This document shows positions 55,367 through 63,768 of a stretch of DNA of 64,000 bases, piece after piece. The stretch is taken from the NCBI RefSeq assembly GCF_007828035.1, contig NZ_VITV01000005.1, forward strand, positions 62,001 through 126,000, given 5' to 3'. The translations under genes were made by a program, and so were the position numbers. Within the stretch, counting starts at the first letter, position 1. Each line of letters starts with the position of its first letter. Under the pieces are notes generated by a model. It made no database searches, was not told the origin of the DNA, and saw only the letters and a list, made by a program, of their open reading frames with translations. The stretch comes from Nitrospirillum amazonense. Its GTDB lineage: Bacteria > Pseudomonadota > Alphaproteobacteria > Azospirillales > Azospirillaceae.

Positions 55367-57004
55367 ATGACTCAAGACTTCCCCGACTCACCCCCGACCT
55401 CCTCCGCCGATCTCGGCTATGCCGGCGCCGCGCCCGTGGCCGGCGGCAACCTGCCCGAGCTCAGCGTTTCCGACCTGTCGCGCGCGCTGAAGCGCACGGT
55501 GGAGGAGACGTTCGGCTATGTCCGCGTGCGTGGGGAGGTCAGCCAGCCCAAGCGCGTTTCCTCCGGCCACCTCTACCTGCGCCTGAAGGACGACCAGGCG
55601 GTGATCGAGGCCGTGTGCTGGAAGGGCACGGTCATGCGCCTGGCCGTGAAGCCGGAAGACGGGATGGAGGTGGTGTGCACCGGCCGCCTGACGACATACC
55701 CCGGCCGCTCACAATATCAGCTGATCATCGAAACCATGGAGCTGGCGGGCGAGGGCGCGCTGCTCAAGATGCTGGAGGAGCGCAAGCGCCGGCTGGCTGC
55801 GGAGGGCCTGTTCGATGCCCAGCGCAAGCGGCCGCTGCCCTTCCTGCCCAGGGTCATCGGCGTGGTGACCTCCCCCACCGGCGCCGTCATCCGGGACATT
55901 CTGCACCGCCTGGCCGACCGCTTCCCCCGCCATGTGCTGCTGTGGCCGGTGGCGGTGCAGGGCGAGCAGGCGGCGGCCCAGGTGGCCCGCGCCATCCAGG
56001 GCTTCAACGCCATCGCCCCGGGCGGCCCCGTGCCCCGGCCCGACCTGCTGATCGTGGCGCGCGGCGGTGGCAGCCTGGAAGACCTGATGCCCTTCAATGA
56101 GGAGATCGTGGTGCGGGCGGCGGCGGCCAGCCAGATCCCGCTGATCTCCGCGGTGGGGCATGAGACTGATACGACGCTGATCGATTTCGCTTCCGACCGC
56201 CGCGCGCCCACGCCCACGGCCGCCGCCGAGATGGCGGTGCCGGTCCGGGCCGAACTGATGGCCCAGGTCATGGAATGCGGCCGCCGGCTGGAGGGGACCG
56301 CCAACCGCCTGCTGGCCGAGCGCCGCAACCGCGTGGAAGGGCTGGCGCGTGGCCTGGGCGACCCCCGCGCCCTGCTGGAAGGCTGCGCCCAGCGCCTGGA
56401 CGACCGGGGCGAGCGCCTGGCCCTGTCCATGACCGGCCTGATCCGCCGCCACCGGACGGAGGTGGCCAAGCTGGGCGCCGGCCTGCGCCATCCCGCCCAG
56501 GTGCTTGGCCTGGCCTATGCCCGCCTGGACATCGCCCAGCGGGGCCTGTCGGGTGGCCTGACCCGCCTGCTGGCCGACCGTACCACCCGCGCCCAGAACC
56601 TGGCCCAGCGCCTGACGCCCCAGCCGCTGGTGCGCCGGGCGGAGGAGGGCGGGGCGCGCCTGGAGGACCTCGGCCGCCGCCTGGACGCCAGCTTCGGCCG
56701 CGCCGTGGCCGATGGCGCCCGCCGGCTGGAAGGCCAGGCCAAGCTGCTGGAGACGCTGTCCTACCGCGGCGTTCTGGCGCGCGGCTTCGCCCTGGTCACC
56801 ACCGCCGACGGCCACCCCGTGACCAAGGCGGCGGATGCCCCCGCCGGCGGCCGCGTGCGGGTGGAATTCATCGATGGCGCCGTGGGTGCCACCCTGGACG
56901 GGGAAGGGGCGCCTGTTCCGGCGCCCGCTCCGCCCCGCGAGTCTGCCCCCACGCCCAAGCCGCGCGCGGCGGCGCGGCCCGGCGGGCAGGGCAGCCTGTT
57001 CTGA
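55367..57004 (+). CDS. xseA: Exodeoxyribonuclease VII large subunit
   Basis: Catalytic subunit (545 residues) of ExoVII, which degrades single-stranded DNA from both ends. The OB-fold is at about 30-125 (VRVRGEVSQPKRVSSGHLYLRLKD). The active-site region is GHETDTTLIDFASDRRAPTPTAAAE. The long coiled helical part has many Arg-rich heptads (about 320-480). The C-terminal tail is Pro/Ala-rich. ATG at 55367 starts MTQDFPDS. The small subunit xseB is not adjacent. Confidence 0.96.
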   Translation: MTQDFPDSPPTSSADLGYAGAAPVAGGNLPELSVSDLSRALKRTVEETFGYVRVRGEVSQPKRVSSGHLYLRLKDDQAVIEAVCWKGTVMRLAVKPEDGMEVVCTGRLTTYPGRSQYQLIIETMELAGEGALLKMLEERKRRLAAEGLFDAQRKRPLPFLPRVIGVVTSPTGAVIRDILHRLADRFPRHVLLWPVAVQGEQAAAQVARAIQGFNAIAPGGPVPRPDLLIVARGGGSLEDLMPFNEEIVVRAAAASQIPLISAVGHETDTTLIDFASDRRAPTPTAAAEMAVPVRAELMAQVMECGRRLEGTANRLLAERRNRVEGLARGLGDPRALLEGCAQRLDDRGERLALSMTGLIRRHRTEVAKLGAGLRHPAQVLGLAYARLDIAQRGLSGGLTRLLADRTTRAQNLAQRLTPQPLVRRAEEGGARLEDLGRRLDASFGRAVADGARRLEGQAKLLETLSYRGVLARGFALVTTADGHPVTKAADAPAGGRVRVEFIDGAVGATLDGEGAPVPAPAPPRESAPTPKPRAAARPGGQGSLF

Positions 57005-57021
57005 GCAGCGGGCGGGAGCCC

Positions 57022-57918
57022 CTATTTCGGCCATCTCCGGTGGGTCCACAGCCATTGGCCGGGGTTGTCCAGCACCCACCGCTCCAGAAGCTGGTTCACC
57101 GCCACGGTGATGGCGCGGATGTCGGCCGGGCGGTCGCCGGTGGGCGCCGGCAGGTCCATCGGCGGGAACGCCTCGATGCGGAAGCGGGCGCCCTTGGCCT
57201 TGCGCGTCACCCGCACCGGCACGACCACGGCGCCGTGGCGCACCACCACGTCGCCGGCGATGGTGCCGGTCATGGCGTCATGGCCCAGGAAGGGCACGGC
57301 GATGCCCTCGTTCAGTTTCTGGTCGGCCAGGATGCCCAGGATGCCGCCCGCCCGCATGGCCGCCAGGATGCCCTTGGCCGAGGCGCGGCCCTTGGGTACC
57401 AGGGTGGTGCCCAGCTCGCCCCGCGCCTCGGCCAGCAGCTTGTCGACCGAGGGGTTGTTGGGCGCGCGGTAGATGGCGGTCATGGTGGCGCCGCACTTGA
57501 ACACGGTCATGGCCACCAGTTCCCAATTGCCGAAGTGGCCGGTCAGGATGACGCCCGGCTTGCCATCGGTCACCAGGCCGCGCACATGCTCCGCCCCGAT
57601 CAGCTCCACCCGCTGTTCCCACTCGCGCGAGATGGTCTTCAGGTGCGGATATTCGGCCAGGGTGCGGCACAGGTTGTCCCAGGATTCGCGGGCCACACGC
57701 TGGCGCCCCGCCGCATCCAGCTGGGGCATGGCCCGTTCCAGGTTGCGGAGCACCTTGGCGTTGCCGCCGATGCGCGGCCCCAGGGTGCGCCCCACCCAGC
57801 CGCCGAAGTCCGACGCCACGTCGGCGGGCAGCAGGCCCAGCAGGTTGAACAGGGCGCGGATGCCTGCCGCCTCGATGGCGTAGCGCAGGGAGGAAGGCTG
57901 GGTACCGTGCTCGGCCAT
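57022..57918 (-). CDS. Lipid A acyltransferase, LpxL/HtrB family
   Basis: Inner-membrane acyltransferase of 298 residues that adds a secondary acyl chain to lipid A. The HX4E catalytic motif is HFGNWE (128-133), and RAPNNPSVDK and ILADQKLNEG are conserved. I chose the ATG at 57918, preceded by GGGAG. Chain specificity (lauroyl versus other) cannot be read. It lies near lpxK and waaA, consistent with lipid A assembly; a 212-base gap separates it from lpxK. Confidence 0.9.
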   Translation of the reverse strand: MAEHGTQPSSLRYAIEAAGIRALFNLLGLLPADVASDFGGWVGRTLGPRIGGNAKVLRNLERAMPQLDAAGRQRVARESWDNLCRTLAEYPHLKTISREWEQRVELIGAEHVRGLVTDGKPGVILTGHFGNWELVAMTVFKCGATMTAIYRAPNNPSVDKLLAEARGELGTTLVPKGRASAKGILAAMRAGGILGILADQKLNEGIAVPFLGHDAMTGTIAGDVVVRHGAVVVPVRVTRKAKGARFRIEAFPPMDLPAPTGDRPADIRAITVAVNQLLERWVLDNPGQWLWTHRRWPK

Positions 57919-58130
57919 GGAAGCTCCCGTGCCGGTCCCCATGGCGATGGGCCGGCCGTCCTGGGGGGAATTGGGTGTCGACCCCTTATCCGGACCCCGG
58001 AAAGGTGACCTCCAAGGCGGACAAAAACGGGTGCCGCCGGGTCCCGACGCCGGCGGCGGCTAAGCTATCGGGCGCTTTTTGCCAGGGGTCAAGCGCGCTC
58101 GCACGCGCCCGCCCTGGGAACCCGATATCC

Positions 58131-59111
58131 CTAGGACATCGTTCGCAGAACACGCTCCAGGGCGCCGGGGTCGTCGAAGGCCAGCATCACGGGCAGGGCT
58201 TTTATGGCGGTTTGGTGCGCGGCGGGTAGTCGCACCCAGTCCTTCTCGGTCGTCAGCGGTATGGCGCCCAGGGTGGTGGCGCGCTCCAGCAGGCCGGTGA
58301 CTTCGGCCTCGGCATAGGGGTAATGGTCGGGGAAGGGCGCCGTCTCCGCCACCGTCAGGCCCAGCTCAACGCAGGTGTCGAAGAACTTTCCCGGCCGGCC
58401 GATGCCGGCGAAGGCCAGGACCGGGCGCCCGGCCAGCCCGGCGGCCACGGCTGCGTCCGGCACCAGTCGGGCGGCCAGGATGGGCAGGGCGGGGGCGAGT
58501 GCCGCCACGCTCGCCCTGGCTTCCGTGCGGTCGGCACCCACGATCACCACGGCGTCCGCCCGGGCCAGGCCGTCGCCAAGGGCCTCGCGCAGGGGGCCGG
58601 CCGGGATGACGCGGCCGTTGCCGAAGCCCGCGCCGCCGTCCACGACCAGCAGCGACAGGTCCTTGGCCAGGGCCGGGTTCTGGAAGCCGTCATCCATCAC
58701 CACGGCCTCGGCGCCGCCATCGCGCGCGGCCCGGGCGCCGGCCAGGCGGTCCGCCGATATCCAGGCCGGGGCGGTGCGCGACAGCAGCAGCGGCTCATCC
58801 CCCACGTCGGCGGCACCATGCCGGGCCGGATCGACCCGCAGGGGGCCCTTCAGCCGGCCGCCATAGCCGCGCGACAGGTAGTGGGCCTGGACGCCCCGGG
58901 CGCGCAAGTGCCGCATCACCGCCTGCGACAGCGGCGTCTTGCCGGCGCCGCCCGCCACCAAGTTGCCGACGCAGATGACGGGGATGCCGACGTCCTGCGG
59001 CGTGGCCTTGGCCTGGCGCCGGCGGGCGCCGAGGGTGTAGAGGCACGCCAGGGGGCTCAGCAGTGCCGCCAGCGGCCCGGCGGGGCGATACCAGAAGCCG
59101 GGGGCCTTCAC
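58131..59111 (-). CDS. lpxK: Tetraacyldisaccharide 4'-kinase
   Basis: Inner-membrane-associated kinase (326 residues) that phosphorylates the 4' position of the lipid A disaccharide. Walker A is GGAGKTP (54-60), inside GNLVAGGAGKTP. SRGYGG, GDEPLLLSR and VMDDGFQN are conserved. One N-terminal membrane-like stretch is present. Its start overlaps the waaA stop by four bases, so the two are coupled. Confidence 0.95.
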   Translation of the reverse strand: MKAPGFWYRPAGPLAALLSPLACLYTLGARRRQAKATPQDVGIPVICVGNLVAGGAGKTPLSQAVMRHLRARGVQAHYLSRGYGGRLKGPLRVDPARHGAADVGDEPLLLSRTAPAWISADRLAGARAARDGGAEAVVMDDGFQNPALAKDLSLLVVDGGAGFGNGRVIPAGPLREALGDGLARADAVVIVGADRTEARASVAALAPALPILAARLVPDAAVAAGLAGRPVLAFAGIGRPGKFFDTCVELGLTVAETAPFPDHYPYAEAEVTGLLERATTLGAIPLTTEKDWVRLPAAHQTAIKALPVMLAFDDPGALERVLRTMS

Positions 59112-60400
59112 CGGGCATCCCCGGCAGGGTGCAGGCCGGCCTCGGCCAGCAGGGGCGCCAGGGCGGCCAGCACCCGGTCCACGGCGTCGCGGTTGTCGTC
59201 GGCAACAGCCTTGGCGGCGGCCGCCTGGGCCTCGCGCGCCGGCCGGTCAGTCAGCAGGGTTTGCACTGCCGCGGCCAGGCCTTCGACATCCGGCACGCGC
59301 CGGGCGCCGCCGGCCGCCTCCAGGGTCGCGGCGATCTCCGCGAAGTTATGCATGTGCGGACCATAGATGACGGCGGCCCCCAGCTGTGCGGGCTCGATGG
59401 GGTTGTGCCCGCCCACCGGCACGAAGGATCCACCGATGGCGGCCACCGGTGCCAGGCGGAAGAACAGCCCCAGCTCCCCCAGCGTGTCGGCTACATGCAG
59501 GGCGTCGGTGGCGTCCGGCAGGGCGCCGGTGGCGCGACGGCTGACGGTCAGGCCTCGGGCCTGGAAGGCGGCGGCGATCTCCGGCCCGCGCGCGGGGTGG
59601 CGTGGCACCACCAGGGTCAGCAGTCCCGGCATGCGGGGGGCCAGGCGCTGGTGCACCTGGACGGCCAGGTCATCCTCGCCTGGATGGGTGCTGGCGAGGA
59701 CCCAGGCGGGCCGGCCGGCCACGGCGGCCCGGAGGGCGGCCAGGGCCTGGGGCTCCGCCGGCAGCGGGCTGGTGGAGTATTTCAGGTTGCCGACGCAGCG
59801 CACGTCGGCCAGGCCCAAATCGCGCAGGCGCCCGGCCTCCGTCGCCGTTTGCGCCAGCGCCAGGCGAAAGGTGGACAGCAGGCGACGGGCGGTGCGCGGC
59901 GCGCGCCGCCAGTTGCGGTGGCTGCCGGCCGACAGGCGCGCATTCACCAGGGCGGCGGGCACCTGGGCCTTGCGCAGGGCGCGCAGCAGGTTGGGCCAGA
60001 ATTCCGATTCGATCCACAGCGCCGCGTCGGGCCGCCAGTGGTCCATGAAACGGGCCACGGCCGCCGGCAGGTCCACCGGCACGAACTGGTGGATGGCGCC
60101 CGGCGGCAGGCGCTTGGCCATGAGCGCGGCGGAAGTGACGGTGCCGGTGGTGACCAGGACGGTGGGCCGGGGCGACAGGGTCAGCAGCCGGTCGATCAGC
60201 GGCAGCACGGCCATGGACTCGCCCACGCTGGCGGCATGCAGCCAGATCAGCCGGCCAGGGGGGCGGGGCAGACCGGCATGGCCCAGGCGTTCGGGCAGGC
60301 GGTGGGGGTCTTCCTTGCCGGCGGCCAGCCGCCGGTCCAGCAGGCGGCGGACGGCGGGGCCGGCCAGGGCAGTCAGCCCGCGATAAAGCGCTTCCAGCAT
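59108..60400 (-). CDS. waaA: Kdo transferase (3-deoxy-D-manno-octulosonate transferase)
   Basis: Membrane-bound GT30 glycosyltransferase of 430 residues that adds Kdo to lipid IVA. WLHAASVGESMAVLPLI (with the catalytic Glu), TSAALMAKRLP, SEFWPNLL and GGSFVPVGGHNPIEPA are diagnostic. It precedes lpxK on the same strand, the standard LPS arrangement. Confidence 0.95.
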   Translation of the reverse strand: MLEALYRGLTALAGPAVRRLLDRRLAAGKEDPHRLPERLGHAGLPRPPGRLIWLHAASVGESMAVLPLIDRLLTLSPRPTVLVTTGTVTSAALMAKRLPPGAIHQFVPVDLPAAVARFMDHWRPDAALWIESEFWPNLLRALRKAQVPAALVNARLSAGSHRNWRRAPRTARRLLSTFRLALAQTATEAGRLRDLGLADVRCVGNLKYSTSPLPAEPQALAALRAAVAGRPAWVLASTHPGEDDLAVQVHQRLAPRMPGLLTLVVPRHPARGPEIAAAFQARGLTVSRRATGALPDATDALHVADTLGELGLFFRLAPVAAIGGSFVPVGGHNPIEPAQLGAAVIYGPHMHNFAEIAATLEAAGGARRVPDVEGLAAAVQTLLTDRPAREAQAAAAKAVADDNRDAVDRVLAALAPLLAEAGLHPAGDAR

Positions 60401-60508
60401 GCCGATCGTGTCAGGGGAACGGATGGGGCGGCGGGGCGGCCCGCCACGGTCGCCGCCACCCTAGCACCGGGTCCGCGCCGTCTTCAATGAACGCGGGAAC
60501 CCCTACGG

Positions 60509-61585
60509 TCAGCTGGCCTTCTTGGTCTCGTCCGCTCCGGGGGCCAAGCCGGTGTCCAGGGCCGGGGCCGGGTCCAGGGCCGGATGGCCGCGGAAGGGGC
60601 GCAGGTTGTTCAGGAACTGCGCGGCGGACGCGGACCAGGAGAAGGTCAGGGCGTGGCGGCGGCACTTGTCGCCCGGAATCTCCAGGGCGGCCAGCGCGGC
60701 CTTGCGCAAATCCTCGTCCAGCACGGCCACGTCCGACCCGGCCAGCACGTCCAGCGGCCCGGGCACCGGGTACGCCGCCACCGGCACGCCGGAGGCGAGG
60801 GCCTCCAGCAGCACCAGGCCGAAGGTGTCGGTGCGCGAGGGGAAGACGAAGACGTCGCCGGCGGCGTAATGCTTGGCCAGTTCCTCGCCATGCTTGGGGC
60901 CGACGAACTGGGCGGCCGGGTACTTGGCCTTCAGTTCGTCCAGCTGCGGGCCGCCGCCCACCACCACCTTGGTGCCGGGCAGGTCCAGCGACAGGAAGGC
61001 CTCTATGTTCTTTTCCACCGCCACCCGGCCCACATACATGAAGATGGGGCGGGGGAAGGGCAGGAAGTCCTTCTCGCGCGGGCGGAACAGGTCGGTGTCG
61101 ACGCCGCGCGACCAGCGCTTGATGTTGCGGAAGCCCCGGTCCACCAGGTCGTTCTCGATGGACGGCGTCGCCACCATGACGGCGGAGGCCGGCGCGTGGA
61201 AGCGGCGCACCAGGGCGTAGCTGAGGCGCAGCGGAATGGGGAAGCGGTCGCGGACGTATTCCGGGAAGCGCGTGTGATAGGCGGTGGTGAAGGGAATGCG
61301 CCGGCGCAGGCAATAGCGCCGCGCGGCCAGGCCCAACGGACCCTCCGTCGCGATATGGATGGCGTCGGGCGCGATCTCGTCGATCATGCGGCGCAGGCGG
61401 GCGCCGGGCTTCAGCGCCAGCCGGATTTCCGGGTATGTCGGCATGGGCACGGTGCGGAAGCGGTCGGGGGCGATGACCTCGACCTCATGGCCCAGCTGGC
61501 GCAATTCATCGCGCGTCGTGGTCAGGGTGCGGACCACGCCGTTCACCTGGGGGTGCCAGGCGTCCGTGACGATCAGGATTTTCAC
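60509..61585 (-). CDS. GT4-family glycosyltransferase, possible lipid glycosyltransferase
   Basis: A 358-residue GT-B glycosyltransferase of family 4. The N-terminus is VKILIVTDAWHPQVNGVVRTL; the donor site includes YVGRVAVEKNIEAFL and SRTDTFGLVLLEALASGVPVAAYPV (E-x7-E motif). A GTG start at 61585 overlaps the stop of the upstream phosphoesterase by four bases. This pair resembles the phospholipase PlcP / glycosyltransferase Agt pair of phosphate-starved alphaproteobacteria, which replaces phospholipids by glycolipids. Other GT4 roles remain possible. Confidence 0.85.
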   Translation of the reverse strand: MKILIVTDAWHPQVNGVVRTLTTTRDELRQLGHEVEVIAPDRFRTVPMPTYPEIRLALKPGARLRRMIDEIAPDAIHIATEGPLGLAARRYCLRRRIPFTTAYHTRFPEYVRDRFPIPLRLSYALVRRFHAPASAVMVATPSIENDLVDRGFRNIKRWSRGVDTDLFRPREKDFLPFPRPIFMYVGRVAVEKNIEAFLSLDLPGTKVVVGGGPQLDELKAKYPAAQFVGPKHGEELAKHYAAGDVFVFPSRTDTFGLVLLEALASGVPVAAYPVPGPLDVLAGSDVAVLDEDLRKAALAALEIPGDKCRRHALTFSWSASAAQFLNNLRPFRGHPALDPAPALDTGLAPGADETKKAS

Positions 61586-62415
61586 GCTGCAGCCTTCTGC
61601 GTCGTCCCGCCCGGCTGCCCAGGCTGCCGCGCTGCCGCGCGCTTGCGCACTTCGTCCGCCCAATGAAGGATCTCCAGCGTGCCGTCGGCGTGTTCGACCA
61701 ATGCGGTGCACGATTCCACCCAGTCCCCGTCGTTGCAGTAGAGGACGCCACCCATGTCACGCATCTCGGCGTGGTGGATGTGGCCACAAATGATGCCGTC
61801 GACCTGCCGGCGCTTGGCCTCGTCGGCCAGCGCCTGCTCGTAATTGCCGATGAACTCCACCGCCTTCTTGGTCCGGTTCTTCAGATAGGCGGACAGCGAC
61901 CAGTACTGGAAGCCGAAGCGGCGGCGGGCGGCGTTCAGCCAGGTGTTCAGGGTCAGCAGCACCGTGTAGGCGCTGTCCCCGACATAGGCCAGCCACTTGG
62001 CGTACTTCACCACCGCGTCGAACAGGTCGCCGTGCAGCACCAGGAAGCGGCGGCCGTCGGCGGTGGTGTGGACCGCGTCCTCCAGGATGGTGACGCCGCC
62101 GAACTGCAGGCCGATGAAGTCGCGGAAGACTTCGTCATGGTTGCCCGGGATCAGGAAGACCTTGGTGCCCTTGCGCACCCGGCGCAGCACCTTCTGCACC
62201 ACGTCGTTGTGGGCCTGCGGCCAGTACCAGCCCTTCTTCAGGCGCCACCCATCGACGATGTCGCCGACCAGATACAGGTATTCCGACTCGGTGTGCTTCA
62301 GGAAGTCCAGCAGCATGTCGGCCTGGCAGCCCCGGGTTCCCAGATGCAGATCGGAAAGCCAAATGCTGCGGTACCGCCGCGGGGCCTCGTGTTCCGTCTC
62401 CATGTCCGTCTCCAT
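61582..62415 (-). CDS. Metallophosphoesterase, LpxH/PlcP-like
   Basis: A 277-residue calcineurin-like phosphoesterase. Metal ligands appear in SDLHLGT (D22, H24), GDIVDGW (D52), PGNHDE (92-95), LHGDLFD and GHIHHAE. Such proteins are usually named UDP-2,3-diacylglucosamine diphosphatase, but alphaproteobacterial PlcP phospholipases C of lipid remodelling have very similar sequence (WISDLHLGTRGCQADMLLDFL, YWPQAHNDVVQKVLR). The linked GT4 gene favours the second reading. ATG at 62415. Confidence 0.82.
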   Translation of the reverse strand: METDMETEHEAPRRYRSIWLSDLHLGTRGCQADMLLDFLKHTESEYLYLVGDIVDGWRLKKGWYWPQAHNDVVQKVLRRVRKGTKVFLIPGNHDEVFRDFIGLQFGGVTILEDAVHTTADGRRFLVLHGDLFDAVVKYAKWLAYVGDSAYTVLLTLNTWLNAARRRFGFQYWSLSAYLKNRTKKAVEFIGNYEQALADEAKRRQVDGIICGHIHHAEMRDMGGVLYCNDGDWVESCTALVEHADGTLEILHWADEVRKRAAARQPGQPGGTTQKAAA

Positions 62416-62521
62416 GCTACGCCCCCGAGATGACCCACGCAGACAATCAATAGTAATGTTGACAGGGCTATACCGCAGCATGTAGGGCAAGACAAATGGT
62501 GATGAAGGTAAGTTCAAGGAC

Positions 62522-62551
62522 TTCACCATATATTCACGGGGCATTCATAAA
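62522..62551 (+). promoter_or_regulatory. Three 11-base direct repeats ahead of the lipid kinase gene
   Basis: TTCAC (62522), TTCAC (62533) and TTCAT (62544) recur at exact 11-base steps, one DNA turn, with AT-rich joins. The spacing is that of PhoB boxes, but the bases match the Pho consensus poorly. Confidence 0.35.
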
Positions 62552-62552
62552 T

Positions 62553-63554
62553 ATGTCTTCCGCCCTTCACTTGGCTGTCACGGAACCTGTGTCCGCGCCC
62601 GCGCGCCGACTACTGATCATTCACAATCCTGTGGCGGGCCGTCGCCGGCGGGGCCTGATGGGGCGGGTGGTCGATGCCCTGCGCCAGGGCGGCGCCGACG
62701 TGGCGGTGGTGGAAACCACCGGCCCGCGCGACGCCGAGCGCCTGGCCGGCCTGGCCGCCTCCGGCGCGCTGACGGACGGCCGCATTCCCGACGCCGTCGT
62801 GGCCTCGGGCGGCGACGGCACCATCAACGAGGTGGTGAACGGCCTCCTGGCGGCGCCGACCCTGTCGCCGCCGGCCCTGGGTCTGATCCCTCTGGGCACG
62901 GCCAATGTGCTGGCGGCGGAGCTGGACCTGCCGTTCGGCGTGGCCGAGCTGGCGCGCACCCTGGCGGGCGCGATGCCGCGCACCATCCATGCCGGGCGCG
63001 CCAACGGCCGCCTGTTCACGATGATGGCCGGCGTGGGCCTGGACGCCCATGTGGTGGAAGGGGTGGATCCTGGGGTGAAGCGCCGTATCGGCAAGGGCGC
63101 CTATGTGCTGGAAAGCCTGGCGCAGATCGCGCGGTGGCCCAGCCCGCGCTATCGCGTGATCACGACGGACGCGGCCGGCCATGTCCGCGAGCACGAGGCC
63201 GCGTCCTGCATCGTGGCCAAGGGCCATTTCTATGGTGGCCGCTTCGTCTGCGCGCCCGATGCCCGGCTGGACGAGGGCGGCTTCCACGTCTGCCTGTTCG
63301 AGGCGGGCGGACGGCTGGCGGCGCTGGGCTATGGCGCGGCGCTGGTGACGGGCCGGCTGGCCCGCTGGACGGAAGCGAAGGGGGGATTGGGATACCGGAT
63401 CATGCAGGCGGTGCGGGTGCGGATCGAGGGGCCGGTCGGCGATCCGGTGCAGGGGGATGGCGACACCATCGCCCGGCTGCCGGTGGATATGGAAACGGCG
63501 GCGCCTTTCCGTGTGCTGGCGCCGCCGCTCCGCCCCGTGTCCCGTCTGCCCTGA
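62553..63554 (+). CDS. Diacylglycerol kinase-family lipid kinase (YegS-like)
   Basis: A 333-residue cytosolic lipid kinase of the DAGK catalytic family. LLIIHNPVAGRRR (20-32) and SGGDGTINEVVNG (85-97) are the nucleotide-binding motifs, with LGLIPLGTANVLA following. It would phosphorylate diacylglycerol or a related lipid. It is divergent from the metallophosphoesterase, which, if PlcP-like, would release diacylglycerol. The ATG at 62553 fits; a GTG at 62589 is possible. A repeat-rich spacer and terminator follow. Confidence 0.9.
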   Translation: MSSALHLAVTEPVSAPARRLLIIHNPVAGRRRRGLMGRVVDALRQGGADVAVVETTGPRDAERLAGLAASGALTDGRIPDAVVASGGDGTINEVVNGLLAAPTLSPPALGLIPLGTANVLAAELDLPFGVAELARTLAGAMPRTIHAGRANGRLFTMMAGVGLDAHVVEGVDPGVKRRIGKGAYVLESLAQIARWPSPRYRVITTDAAGHVREHEAASCIVAKGHFYGGRFVCAPDARLDEGGFHVCLFEAGGRLAALGYGAALVTGRLARWTEAKGGLGYRIMQAVRVRIEGPVGDPVQGDGDTIARLPVDMETAAPFRVLAPPLRPVSRLP

Positions 63555-63585
63555 AGGGGCGCTGGTCTGCCCCCTGGCATCAAAT

Positions 63586-63716
63586 CAGGCAACGCTACTG
63601 AAGCCGGTGTTCAGGCAACTCTGGTTCCAGGCAACGCTAGGCCACTCGACTGGTACGCGACTCCAAGACTCTATAAACGTCAGGCCACTCAAAATCGGGT
63701 TCTCACCAGGCAACTC
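63586..63716 (+). repeat. Cluster of short direct repeats, consensus CAGGCAACKCT
   Basis: Six related units: CAGGCAACGCT (63586), CAGGCAACTCT (63612), CAGGCAACGCT (63628), TAGGCCACTC (63638), CAGGCCACTC (63681), CAGGCAACTC (63707). Several are 26 bases apart. They lie between the lipid kinase stop and a terminator, and no protein is encoded. Confidence 0.65.
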
Positions 63717-63726
63717 AGGCTCCGAT

Positions 63727-63751
63727 GGGGCCCATGGCCCCCTCGTTCTTT
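63727..63751 (+). terminator. Rho-independent terminator after the repeat cluster
   Basis: Perfect hairpin GGGGCC-CAT-GGCCCC (63727-63741) followed by CTCGTTCTTT. Confidence 0.8.
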
Positions 63752-63768
63752 AGTATAGCAGCGGACGT

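Noticed and set aside
62459-62474. TTGACAGGGCTATACC as a plus-strand promoter for the lipid kinase
   Set aside because: TTGACA and TATACC are only four bases apart, so they cannot act together as -35 and -10.
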